Source: Peristeroidobacter soli (GTDB lineage Bacteria; Pseudomonadota; Gammaproteobacteria; Steroidobacterales; Steroidobacteraceae). Taken from it: a stretch of 64,000 nucleotides of DNA. The stretch spans positions 62,001 through 126,000 of the forward strand of contig NZ_RYEV01000006.1 of assembly GCF_004138485.1 (NCBI RefSeq), read 5' to 3'. The notes beneath the pieces are model-generated. The model made no database searches and had not been told where the DNA came from. It saw only the letters and a program-made list of their open reading frames with translations. A program made the position numbers and the translations under genes. Shown in pieces: positions 8,486 to 16,716 of this stretch; the stretch's first letter is position 1; each line of letters opens with the position of its first letter.

Positions 8486-10282
8486 ATGATTCGCGTGCCG
8501 CGTCGAATGCGAGTGATCGCGATGGCCTGCATCGCTCTATGGAGCGGCGCAGGCCTCGGCGCGGCCGCGCCCTTGCCGACTGAGCTGATTATTCGAGATG
8601 TGACTGTCATCGACCCGTCCAGCGGGCAGATGCTGGATCACCGGTCGGTTCATATCGCGGCCGGGAAGATAATCAAGATCGAGCCGGCGCTGGTACGGAA
8701 TGCCTCGGGTTCGATCGCAGCCGATGGGATCGAGGTTGAGCCGGCGCTGGTACGGAATGCCTCGGGTTCGATTGCAGCCGATGGGATCGAGGTTGAGCCG
8801 GTGCTGGTACGGAATGCCTCGGGTTCGATCGCAGCCGATGGGATCGAGGTCGAGCCGGCGCGGGTACGGAAGGGCGCGGGGCGGAATGCAAGCGCGGGTC
8901 CTTCCGGTCCGGGCCAGGGCGGCGGGACTCAAAACAATCATGCTGCTGCGTTATTAGTCGATGCAGAACGCAACTCCGATGCAGCCACGGTATTGGACGG
9001 CGCTGGAAAGTTCCTGATTCCGGGGCTGTGGGACATGCACAGTCATCTTCGCGATTACGTCGAGTATGCATTGCCGATGCATATCGCCTTTGGTGTCACC
9101 GGCATTCGTGACATGAGCGGCGACTGTCCCGATCCAAAAGCCCCTGCCGCTTTCTGCATCGACGACGTTCGGCAGCTGAACTCGCGCGTCAGTGCTGGTA
9201 CAGAGCCCGGCCCGCGAGTGTTGTGGGCCTCGAGCGATTTTGTCCACGGGCCGGAGCTGCGTTCCAGCCTGCCGGGGACGATGCCGAAGTATCTATATCC
9301 GGCTACCGCCGAAGAAGGCCGCCTGGTCGCGGAACATTGGCAAGCTCGCAGCGTCGATTTCATCAAAACTTATAACGGCATTCCGCCCGCCGCCTACTTC
9401 GCCTTGGCAGACCGCGCGCGCGAGTTGGGCATCGAAGTGTCGGGCCACGTGCCGCTTGGCGTATCCACTTCCGAAGCTGCGGCTCACGGCCATAAAACCA
9501 TAGAGCACGCGCGCAGTATTCTCTATGACTGCAGCGACTACGGCCCCGAGTATCGAGCCGCGATGGCCGCCGTCGCATCGGGCGTACCGAATGCGAACAC
9601 ACCTGACTCCACCGAACGAATGCGACGCACGGTGAATGAGTTCGATGCGCAGCGTTGCGAGGCGATTCTTTCCGATCTGGCAAAGCGAGGTGTGTACTAC
9701 ACGCCAACTCATCTCACGCGCGAATCGGATGCGCGCGCCAGTGACGCCGCTTATCGCAACGATCCGCGCTTGAAGTATGTGATTCCGAAGTGGCGTGAGT
9801 ACTGGGAATCCAACTTGAACTCGGCGGCGTCGAAGTCGGCGGAGGTTCGCGAGCTGTACCAGCGTTTCCACGAACTGGGCCTGCGGGTCACCGGAATGGC
9901 GCACGCCGCGGGCGTGAAGATCCTGGCGGGGACCGATGCATTCGACACGATGATCTTCCCCGGCGCGAGTTTGCACGATGAGTTCGCTCTGCTTCACAAG
10001 GCAGGTTTATCGCCGATGGAAGTCTTGCGAACAGCGACGACAAATGCCGCCGAGTACCTCGGCCTGCAGCGTCAATACGGCGCGGTCCGCGAAGGCTGGA
10101 CAGCCGATCTGGTCCTGCTGAACGCGAACCCGCTCCACGATATTCGCAACACGCGGGAGATCGCCGCCGTGATCGTTGGCGGCCGATGGTACGAGCGAGC
10201 CCAGCTCGACGGGTTCCTGCGCGATGCCGAGCGATATGTAGAGCAGGCCAAGGCCAACGTTGCTCCTTCCGTTGAACACTGA
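8486..10282 (+). CDS. Exported amidohydrolase with a tandem-repeat insertion
   Basis: A 598-residue metal-dependent amidohydrolase (imidazolonepropionase/prolidase-like branch). A basic start and hydrophobic segment (MRVIAMACIALWSGAGLG) act as export signal. The beta-sandwich edge LIIRDVTVIDPSSGQML follows, then an insertion of roughly 80-100 residues. The metal site then begins with LIPGLWDMHSHL (HxH), followed by GHVPLG and IEHAR histidine regions and GTDAFD for the catalytic aspartate. The insertion holds three near-identical 19-residue units plus a fragment and a low-complexity tail, and it lies in the loop between the sandwich domain and the barrel. ATG 8486 comes 10 bases after the receptor stop; GTG 8483 is an alternative. 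Substrate unknown; context suggests processing of the imported ligand. Confidence 0.85.
   Translation: MIRVPRRMRVIAMACIALWSGAGLGAAAPLPTELIIRDVTVIDPSSGQMLDHRSVHIAAGKIIKIEPALVRNASGSIAADGIEVEPALVRNASGSIAADGIEVEPVLVRNASGSIAADGIEVEPARVRKGAGRNASAGPSGPGQGGGTQNNHAAALLVDAERNSDAATVLDGAGKFLIPGLWDMHSHLRDYVEYALPMHIAFGVTGIRDMSGDCPDPKAPAAFCIDDVRQLNSRVSAGTEPGPRVLWASSDFVHGPELRSSLPGTMPKYLYPATAEEGRLVAEHWQARSVDFIKTYNGIPPAAYFALADRARELGIEVSGHVPLGVSTSEAAAHGHKTIEHARSILYDCSDYGPEYRAAMAAVASGVPNANTPDSTERMRRTVNEFDAQRCEAILSDLAKRGVYYTPTHLTRESDARASDAAYRNDPRLKYVIPKWREYWESNLNSAASKSAEVRELYQRFHELGLRVTGMAHAAGVKILAGTDAFDTMIFPGASLHDEFALLHKAGLSPMEVLRTATTNAAEYLGLQRQYGAVREGWTADLVLLNANPLHDIRNTREIAAVIVGGRWYERAQLDGFLRDAERYVEQAKANVAPSVEH
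8681..8870 (+). repeat. 57-bp in-frame tandem repeat, 3.3 copies
   Basis: Copies run 8681-8737, 8738-8794 and 8795-8851, with a partial fourth at 8852-8870. Copies 1 and 2 differ at one base and copies 1 and 3 at two. Each encodes a 19-residue unit beginning EPALVRNASGSIAADG. The near-identity at DNA level shows recent expansion. Each unit contains TCGATC and GATCGA in inverted orientation. Confidence 0.95.
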
Positions 10283-10288
10283 ACTCAC

Positions 10289-11794
10289 ATGACAAATTTC
10301 GAGAAGCATTCAGTCCTCGTCGCGATTGCTCTACTGCTGCCGATGCAGCCTCTGTTCGCAGCGGATGCTCGCATACGCGCCGCAGAGACCGGTCTGCGGG
10401 ATGCGGTGGAGGTGCAGGACGGGGTGCAGGAGCGGTGGACGATTGCGGATCGGATGAAACATTGGGGTGTGCCGGGCGTCAGCGTCGCGGTGATTCGCGA
10501 TGGCAAAGTTGCGTGGGCCAAGGGCTATGGATTGAAGCAGGCGGGCACGACCGACAAGATCGATACAGACACGGTCTTCTCTGTCGGTTCAGTCAGCAAA
10601 GTCGGAGCCGCCGCCGTGACGTTACGGCTGGTCGACGCCGGCCAGCTCGATCTTGATCGCGATGTGAACGAGTACCTGACCCGCTGGAAGATCCCGCCCA
10701 ACTCCTTCTCTTCCGCACGCCCGGTAACATTACGCGGCATTCTTTCGCACACTGCCGGTTTGAACGTACACGGCTTCCCGGACTTCAAGCCGGACGCGCC
10801 GGTGCCAACGATCCTCGAAACATTGCAAGGCAAAGCGCCCGCCGTGACGGAGCCGGTGCAAGTTACGCATCTTCCAGGCACGAAGCTGGTGTACTCGGGC
10901 GGCGGCACCACCATCGAGCAATTGATCATCGAGGAGCGCACGGGCCTGGATTTCCCGGCCGCCGCGCGACGTCATGTATTCGATCCGCTCGGCATGAAAC
11001 GGAGCACATATCAGAACCCGCTGCCAGCCTCGCATGGAAACATCGCCAAAGCCCACGATCGCGACGGCAAGCCCACCGCCTTGCCGCGCGGTTGGGAGAC
11101 GATGCCGGAACTGGCCGCCTCAGGCCTGTGGACGACGCCGAGCGATTACGCAAAGTTGATGATCGCACTGATGGATTCCTATCAGGGCGACGCGAACTCA
11201 TTCCTCACTCAGGAGCTGGCCGTGCAGATGATGACGGAAGTCGGCCCCAGTCGCGCCGGCCTCGGTCCGTTCCTCGATGGTCATGGCCTGTCGCGTCGGT
11301 TCGCGCACTCGGGCTCGAACGATTCCTACAAGGCCTACATCGAAGGCTATCCGGCCAAGGGCGACGGCCTGGTCATCTTCACCAACGGCCGTCGCGGATT
11401 TCGGGTGATCAATGAACTGCGTCGTGCCATCGCGATTGCAGAGGGATGGCCGTTTACTGGCGTGACTACAGTGCCGGCCGTGACGCTGTCAGCGCCGCAA
11501 CTCGCGGAGTTGACTGGCCTCTATATGGTCGCGCCCGCCGGTGGGGTCGTGAATACGCGCCACGGTGTCGCCGCGGAGGCGGCATACAAAGTGTCTGCTG
11601 ACGGCACGCGCCTGCGCATCAGCGACGCGAGTGGAGTGGGGCAGATCGAGTTGATCGCCGAGGATCGCACGCACTTCGTCGCCGACGAAGATGTCGACGT
11701 GCGAGTCGAGTTCGTCCGTGGCTACGACGGCGGCATCGAACGGCTGATTCATCGCTACGGCGAGTACGCGGTCGAAGCGGTCAAGCAGAAATGA
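10289..11794 (+). CDS. Exported serine hydrolase, class C beta-lactamase fold
   Basis: A 501-residue protein with a signal peptide (about 1-24, MTNFEKHSVLVAIALLLPMQPLFAAD split at the usual A-x-A site). The class C fold shows SVSK as the SxxK nucleophile, YSGG as the YxN equivalent, and HSGSNDSYKAY in the KTG-box position. A C-terminal lipocalin-like extension (about 395-500) is usual in the longer periplasmic members. The ATG is 6 bases after the amidohydrolase stop and its own stop overlaps the next start by 4 bases, so it is in the same operon. It is likely a periplasmic esterase, D-peptidase or amidase; whether it acts on beta-lactams is not indicated. Confidence 0.82.
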   Translation: MTNFEKHSVLVAIALLLPMQPLFAADARIRAAETGLRDAVEVQDGVQERWTIADRMKHWGVPGVSVAVIRDGKVAWAKGYGLKQAGTTDKIDTDTVFSVGSVSKVGAAAVTLRLVDAGQLDLDRDVNEYLTRWKIPPNSFSSARPVTLRGILSHTAGLNVHGFPDFKPDAPVPTILETLQGKAPAVTEPVQVTHLPGTKLVYSGGGTTIEQLIIEERTGLDFPAAARRHVFDPLGMKRSTYQNPLPASHGNIAKAHDRDGKPTALPRGWETMPELAASGLWTTPSDYAKLMIALMDSYQGDANSFLTQELAVQMMTEVGPSRAGLGPFLDGHGLSRRFAHSGSNDSYKAYIEGYPAKGDGLVIFTNGRRGFRVINELRRAIAIAEGWPFTGVTTVPAVTLSAPQLAELTGLYMVAPAGGVVNTRHGVAAEAAYKVSADGTRLRISDASGVGQIELIAEDRTHFVADEDVDVRVEFVRGYDGGIERLIHRYGEYAVEAVKQK

Positions 11795-13074
11795 TGCGGG
11801 CTTTTATCGCATCCGTTCTGTCGTTACTCGCGGTGCTCGCGCAGGCGGCCGAAAGCCCACGCATGCAACGATTGGAGCAGTCGTTGAAAGCGGAAGGCGC
11901 GAAGGCGACCGACGCGTTCTGGCGTGAGATCGACGCCGCCGGCACGCCGTTGATCGAGCGCATGCCAGGTCGAGTCGATCGCATGTGGGTAACGTTCCTT
12001 TGGCGTCAAACGGCGCAACGTGACGCAACCGAGGTCGGTGTCGTCGGCATTTTCAATCAAACGCCCTGGCAGTCGAACGATGTGCTGACACGGCTCGCGA
12101 ACAGCGATGTTTGGTATCGCACCTACGAGCTGGAGACGGACGCGCGAGCGCCGTATGCATTCTCCTGGCCGGAAGGGCGCGTCACGGATGAGAAGCCGCT
12201 GCGAAAGGAATGGCGCGTCGGTGGGATGAGAGAAATATTCCGAGACCCGCGCGCTCGTCACGAAATCCCCGAGGTGTTCTTCGCCCGCGAGACACCCGTC
12301 GACGAAGACTATTTCGAGGGCCCGGACGCAAAGCCCGAACGCTGGCTGAAAGCACGCGCCGGCGTCCCGCGCGGCACAGTCTCCGAACGCGAAATCACCA
12401 GTCGCATCCTGAACAACACGCGCGAGGTGGCGATCTACACACCGCCCGGCCACAGCAAAGATAACGGCCCATACGCGTTCGTCGTGTTGTTCGACGGCCT
12501 CTCATATCTATACAGCGCCGCCATCCCGACGCAGCTCGACAACATGCGAGCCGATGGCGTGCTGCCGCCGGTGGTCGCCATCATGGTCGATTACATCGAC
12601 GCCGCGCATCGACAGTGCGAGCTCACCGGTGAGCCTGAATTCGGGCGCTTCATCGCTGAAGAGCTCGTGCCAGACTTGCGGGAAGAGCTGCATTTGACGC
12701 GCGATCCGCGCAAAGCCGTCGTCGCGGGTGCGAGTCGTGGCGGTCTCGCGGCGAGTTATATCGCCGTTCGTCACCCGCGGACCTTCGGGAACGTGTTGGC
12801 GCAGTCCGGTTCATTTTCATGGGCGCCGAAGGGTGAGCCCGATGGCGCGCTGTTGCGGGAACTGGCGGAGCAACCTGCATTGCCCGTGCGCTTTCATGTG
12901 GTGGCGGGGACCTGGGAGACCCCTGATCGGATGCTTCGCTACAGCCGCGCGCTGCGCGATCTACTGGAAAACAAGCGCTATCAGGTCAGTTATGGCGAGT
13001 ATCCAGGTGGCCACACGTTCCTGAACTGGCGAGCGACGCTGCCGGACGGCTTGATTGCCCTGATGCGTCCGTAG
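11791..13074 (+). CDS. Enterochelin esterase (Fes)-like hydrolase
   Basis: A 427-residue protein with a short hydrophobic signal (MMRAFIASVLSLLAVLAQAAE), an N-terminal Fes-type domain (about 60-200) and a C-terminal esterase D alpha/beta-hydrolase (about 215-425). The nucleophile elbow is GASRGG and the catalytic histidine lies in YPGGHTFLNW. Fes enzymes cleave the trilactone backbone of catecholate siderophores to free iron. A signal peptide implies a periplasmic, IroE-like role rather than the cytoplasmic Fes. ATG 11791 or ATG 11794 starts it, overlapping the preceding stop. With the signalling TonB receptor upstream this is the best pointer to catecholate siderophore use. Confidence 0.82.
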   Translation: MMRAFIASVLSLLAVLAQAAESPRMQRLEQSLKAEGAKATDAFWREIDAAGTPLIERMPGRVDRMWVTFLWRQTAQRDATEVGVVGIFNQTPWQSNDVLTRLANSDVWYRTYELETDARAPYAFSWPEGRVTDEKPLRKEWRVGGMREIFRDPRARHEIPEVFFARETPVDEDYFEGPDAKPERWLKARAGVPRGTVSEREITSRILNNTREVAIYTPPGHSKDNGPYAFVVLFDGLSYLYSAAIPTQLDNMRADGVLPPVVAIMVDYIDAAHRQCELTGEPEFGRFIAEELVPDLREELHLTRDPRKAVVAGASRGGLAASYIAVRHPRTFGNVLAQSGSFSWAPKGEPDGALLRELAEQPALPVRFHVVAGTWETPDRMLRYSRALRDLLENKRYQVSYGEYPGGHTFLNWRATLPDGLIALMRP

Positions 13075-13106
13075 ACGGCCGGAGGGGCCGCTGCCGAGCC
13101 AGGGGT

Positions 13107-13137
13107 GGGGAATGGCGCCAGGCGCCGACATTGCCCC
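13107..13137. terminator. Hairpin after the Fes-like gene
   Basis: ggggaatg at the left and cattgcccc at the right flank an inner gcgcc-a-ggcgc stem. It lies 33 bases past the Fes-like stop and ahead of the transglycosylase gene. There is no T-run, so it may be a Rho-dependent or simple structural boundary. Confidence 0.35.
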
Positions 13138-13193
13138 GAGCCGGGGTTTCGGGTCCAATGCCCGACCTCGCCGGGTTGCCATCAGGAAGCAGG

Positions 13194-14624
13194 GTGAAAA
13201 TAACCCTCGCCATCATTGCGATGCTGCTGTTGGGGACGTGTTCCCAGCCGCCCAGTGTCATGGAGCAGATCTTGCGCAGTGGGGAGCTGCGCGTCGTGAC
13301 TCGCAATCTGCCCAGCGCCTATTACCTGGGCGCGGACGGGCCGCAGGGGCCCGAGTTCGATCTGGCCGCGCGCTTTGCCGCCGAGCTGGGCGTCAAGCTG
13401 TTCATCTATTCCGTGCCTACCGTTGCCGACGTCGTGCGCGAGCTCGAATCGCGACGTGCCCACATCGCCGCGGCGGGTTTGACGCGTGGCCTGCGGCTGC
13501 CGGGACAAACAGGCTTCGGTCCGCCGTATCAACAGGTGCGCGAGCATCTGATCTTCCGCCAGGGCGATCCGCGACCGCGACGGCTCGATCAAACCTACGA
13601 CGGTCACATCGAAGTCGTCGCCAGCAGTGCGCACGCCGCCACGCTGGAGCAGCTGCGCGTCTATTACAGCAATCTGTCGTGGGTCGAAAACCCTTCCGTC
13701 GAAACGGAAGAGTTGTTGTATCGCTTGTCCCGACGCGAGTTCGACTACACCGTCGCGGATTCGAACGAGTTCGCCATCGGTCGCGCCTTCCATCCCGAGA
13801 TTCGAGTCGCATTCGATCTGTCGGGCGGCAAGGCGCTGGCGTGGGCGGTCGATGCACGCGATCCCAGCTTGCTCAAGCGCGTGACCGCATTCTTCTCATC
13901 GGCACGCGCCGAGGGCCGGCTCGCATCCATTCTGGATACGTATTACGGCGGCACCGATCGCTTCGATTACATTCAGGCGCGCGTGTTCATGGAGCACATC
14001 GAATCGCGCCTGCCGCAGTATCGGCACTGGTTCAAGGAGGCGGCCGGCTCGATCGGAGTCGATTGGCGCTTGCTGGCGGCGGTGGGTTATCAGGAATCGC
14101 ATTGGGACCCGGGCGCGACGTCACATACCGGCGTGCGTGGCTTGATGATGCTCACGGAAGAAACGGCGCAGGCGTTGAACGTCGGCGACCGGCTCGATCC
14201 GCGCGCCAGCATTTTCGGAGGTGCGAAATATTTCGTCTGGCTGCGCGATCAGATTCCCAAGCGCATTCTGGAGCCGGATCGCACCTGGTTCACGCTGGCC
14301 GCCTACAACGTCGGCGTCGGCCATCTCGAAGACGCGCGCATCCTGACGCAGATGCATGGAAAGAATCCGGACTCATGGAACGACGTGCGTGAGCATTTAC
14401 CATTGCTGACGCAGGAGAAATGGTATTCGCGAGTGAAGCGCGGTTATGCGAGAGGCTGGGAGCCAGTGCGCTTCGTCGAGAACATCCGAGGTTACATCGA
14501 CATCCTGGATTGGGTTGCGACCGACACGGGGCCGGCAGCACAACGCGAGGCCGCGCCGGCGGCGACTACCACGAGCACGGCGCCCACGACCAATTCCAAC
14601 AGCATGCTGACGCCGAGGCGCTGA
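13194..14624 (+). CDS. MltF-like membrane-bound lytic murein transglycosylase
   Basis: A 476-residue lipoprotein. GTG 13194 follows an AGGA site at a good distance and gives a lipoprotein signal with box LLGTC (lipidated Cys about residue 16); ATG 13158 would put 12 extra residues ahead of it. A solute-binding-protein-type (SBP_bac_3) domain spans about 20-250. A C-terminal SLT domain follows (about 275-440), with the catalytic glutamate in VGYQESHWDP and the family segment TGVRGLMMLT (the usual form is GxMQLT). It cleaves the MurNAc-GlcNAc bond of peptidoglycan to form 1,6-anhydro ends. In the usual MltF the SBP domain regulates activity through muropeptides. A Thr/Ala/Pro-rich tail ends the protein. 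Confidence 0.9.
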   Translation: MKITLAIIAMLLLGTCSQPPSVMEQILRSGELRVVTRNLPSAYYLGADGPQGPEFDLAARFAAELGVKLFIYSVPTVADVVRELESRRAHIAAAGLTRGLRLPGQTGFGPPYQQVREHLIFRQGDPRPRRLDQTYDGHIEVVASSAHAATLEQLRVYYSNLSWVENPSVETEELLYRLSRREFDYTVADSNEFAIGRAFHPEIRVAFDLSGGKALAWAVDARDPSLLKRVTAFFSSARAEGRLASILDTYYGGTDRFDYIQARVFMEHIESRLPQYRHWFKEAAGSIGVDWRLLAAVGYQESHWDPGATSHTGVRGLMMLTEETAQALNVGDRLDPRASIFGGAKYFVWLRDQIPKRILEPDRTWFTLAAYNVGVGHLEDARILTQMHGKNPDSWNDVREHLPLLTQEKWYSRVKRGYARGWEPVRFVENIRGYIDILDWVATDTGPAAQREAAPAATTTSTAPTTNSNSMLTPRR

Positions 14625-14695
14625 TCCGATGATCGAAAGCGGCCGAGGCCCTTGCGATGCGCCCGGCAAAAGACGCGACTTTTACTGGGCTGGCC

Positions 14696-16117
14696 TCAGC
14701 GCTTCTTCTGCTGTGCCTTCTCGGCGTAGGTGCGGGACAGCTCTTCGGCGAACAGCGTCGGCAGATTCTGCTCGTTGCGCTGATTGAGCACGTGATAGAA
14801 CTCGGTGTAGAGATCCCAATACTTCATCTTGTTGGCCGCGCCGAGCAGCGCGCCACGCTTCAAGCCGCGATCGAAACGTTCCTGCAGTTCACCGGGCTCG
14901 ATACGATTCATGACTTCGTCGATCGCGGCCTGGATGGCGCCTGACAGCGCCTGCTGATGGGTGCGCAGATCGGCGAACGAATCGCGGATCGCGTCCACCG
15001 GGCCGAGATAGCGCGTGTTGTTGTGGCCGTCGAACAGCTTCACCAATGCTTCATCGACGCTCGCCGAGAACTTCAGCGGATTGTTGTCGGCCGGCTGAAT
15101 CGTCGTCTGGCTCAGGCGCAGGCGGTTCTTCTGATCGGAGCGGCTCTTGAGCACGTCCATCAAGCCGAGCACCACTTCGCGAGTCATCTGACCGGCGAGC
15201 TGGAGCAACGCGTGCTGGGTTTCCAGCGGGATCGAGGCAGGATCGATGCCAGCGCCGCGACAGAACGCTTCGACGCCATTGGCCGGCTCGAGCGCGGTCG
15301 GGTTGTCGGTGGCGCGGCGAGCGGGCGTCGGCGCGGGTGCCGGCTTCTCGACCGGTTTGGCCAGCGACGCGGGATTGGTCAACGCCTGCAGCGATTTGCG
15401 ATCGTACGGCTTGGTCTGCATCTGCCAGTCGTCGGACTTGCTGCCCGGTACGATGGTGCGCTGATCGCCTTCGTCCGGCGCATCCAGCAGTGAAGCAAAG
15501 CCGCTGCGCGCCGGCTTGCCGGGCACGGTGTTGTTCGTAAGACCCGGACGCGTGGGTTGCAGATCGATGCCCAGCGCCTTGTTGATATCGAAGCCGCCGG
15601 CGCCGATCGCGGCGGCAGTGGCCGGAGCGGCGGCGGTCGAGGCGGGGGCCGGCTTGATGGCCGCATCGGTCAACAGGTCGGTGAGGTCCAGTTCTTCGCC
15701 CAGGTCCATGATTTCCGGCACGGGTGAGCCGCGTCGCGACGGGACCTTCGCGGGTACCGGCAGCTGGCCGCTGGCATCCGAGGGGAAATCCTGGCGTTCG
15801 TCGATGCTGACGATAATTTCATAGTCGCCGAGCCGCAGCCGATCCCCGTCTTTCAGAGGATATGCGCCGTCGACCGAGGCGGGCACGTCGGAGCCGTTGA
15901 TGAAGACTCCGTTGGTGCTGGTATCCTCCAGCATCCATTGGCCGGCACGAAACTCCACCTTGCAGTGGTGGCTGGAGATGTAGCGATCCGGGTCCGGCAG
16001 GATCCAGTCGTTGTCCGCGGCACGGCCGATCCGTCCGCCGGTGACGCCGAACAGGCGCGAGCTGCGCTTGCCGAGCGCCTTGTAGTGATCGCTGATGATG
16101 CGGAGTTTCAGTGCCAT
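14696..16117 (-). CDS. FHA-domain protein, TagH-like (type VI secretion-associated)
   Basis: A 473-residue protein. The N-terminal FHA domain (about 10-105) has the phosphothreonine-binding motifs GRIGRAADNDW, ISSHHCKVEF and TSTNGVFING. A long Pro/Ala/Thr-rich linker precedes a C-terminal helical domain (about 290-473) that resembles the TagH C-terminus of type VI secretion FHA proteins, with LKSRSDQKNRLRL, NPLKFS and WDLYTEFYHVLN. TagH is normally phosphorylated by PpkA to switch secretion on. No other type VI gene is in this window, so the protein is an orphan here. MALKL... at 16117 is chosen because the FHA domain begins just after it. The nearest kinase in the window is 39 kb away (55377). 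Confidence 0.82.
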   Translation of the reverse strand: MALKLRIISDHYKALGKRSSRLFGVTGGRIGRAADNDWILPDPDRYISSHHCKVEFRAGQWMLEDTSTNGVFINGSDVPASVDGAYPLKDGDRLRLGDYEIIVSIDERQDFPSDASGQLPVPAKVPSRRGSPVPEIMDLGEELDLTDLLTDAAIKPAPASTAAAPATAAAIGAGGFDINKALGIDLQPTRPGLTNNTVPGKPARSGFASLLDAPDEGDQRTIVPGSKSDDWQMQTKPYDRKSLQALTNPASLAKPVEKPAPAPTPARRATDNPTALEPANGVEAFCRGAGIDPASIPLETQHALLQLAGQMTREVVLGLMDVLKSRSDQKNRLRLSQTTIQPADNNPLKFSASVDEALVKLFDGHNNTRYLGPVDAIRDSFADLRTHQQALSGAIQAAIDEVMNRIEPGELQERFDRGLKRGALLGAANKMKYWDLYTEFYHVLNQRNEQNLPTLFAEELSRTYAEKAQQKKR

Positions 16118-16233
16118 TGACCGAGAATTCAGGAGATTGCTGACGCGGTAGCGATCGCGGGATACCAGGACAAAATGAACGGTAATGTTACATAGCCTGG
16201 ACCCGCAGCCTACCAACGAGGCCCGATAGCAAG

Positions 16234-16563
16234 ATGGCAGCCAGTCACATTTTCAAGGTCGTGTTTGTCAACCAGGGCAAGGTCTACGAGATCTATGCCC
16301 GTAAGGTGAGTCACGGCTCGTTGTTCGGCTTCGTGGAGGTCGAGGAGCTGGTATTCGGTGAGCGTTCAGCCGTAGTGGTCGACCCTACGGAAGAAAAGGT
16401 AAAAGCCGAATTCGAAGGCGTAAAACGCACTTATCTGCCCATGCATTCGGTGTTGCGCATCGATGAGGTGCGGCAGCAAGGCGTGAGCAAGATCAGCACC
16501 TTCGAAGGCTCCAACGTCACGCCGTTTCCGATGCCGGTGTACACGCCCGGCGACAAGAAGTAA
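16234..16563 (+). CDS. DUF1820 family protein
   Basis: A 109-residue protein covering the whole DUF1820 family, a small conserved protein of Gammaproteobacteria with no assigned function. Characteristic sequence includes FKVVFVNQGKVYEIYARKV near the start and GFVEVEELVFGE in the middle. It is divergent from the FHA gene, with 116 bases between them, and ends just before a long hairpin. No membrane segment or signal is seen, so it is probably cytoplasmic. Confidence 0.85.
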   Translation: MAASHIFKVVFVNQGKVYEIYARKVSHGSLFGFVEVEELVFGERSAVVVDPTEEKVKAEFEGVKRTYLPMHSVLRIDEVRQQGVSKISTFEGSNVTPFPMPVYTPGDKK

Positions 16564-16566
16564 GAG

Positions 16567-16625
16567 GCCCTCAATCGCCGTACGGCTCGGATCGGAGCTG
16601 TTCGAGCCATACGGCGATTGAGGGC
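16567..16625. terminator. Long stem-loop between DUF1820 and purL
   Basis: The 23-base arm 16567-16589 is the reverse complement of 16603-16625 except at one position, around a 13-base loop. It directly follows the DUF1820 stop. There is no T-tract, so classical intrinsic termination is uncertain. Confidence 0.5.
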
Positions 16626-16630
16626 GTCTC

Positions 16631-16678
16631 ATTCCGGCGGCCGGAATCGGGCCTCCGGAAATCAAGCGGTATTTCCGG
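16631..16678. repeat. Two further palindromes upstream of purL
   Basis: attccggc-g-gccggaat is a perfect palindrome at 16631-16647. ccggaaat (16655-16662) pairs perfectly with atttccgg (16671-16678) around an 8-base loop. Together with the preceding stem this forms a chain of three hairpins ending 38 bases before the purL start. A leader-RNA role for purL is possible but unproven. Confidence 0.5.
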
Positions 16679-16716
16679 TATGATTCGCGCCCGTTCCGCT
16701 GCCCCCGCCGCACCGC

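Noticed and set aside
5950-8610. Very long antisense open frame opposite the STN-type TonB receptor
   Set aside because: It is a GC-bias shadow of the receptor gene: His/Arg-rich, low-complexity translation, no recognisable domain. The same holds for long antisense frames opposite purL (16366-19944) and mrpA (40693-42897).
14696-16117. Remnant of a type VI secretion cluster
   Set aside because: Only the TagH-like gene is present; neighbouring genes are housekeeping, so a cluster cannot be claimed.
16679-16684. TATGAT as -10 of purL
   Set aside because: The hexamer is good, but no -35 is seen because the region is taken up by a hairpin. Not strong enough to list as a promoter.
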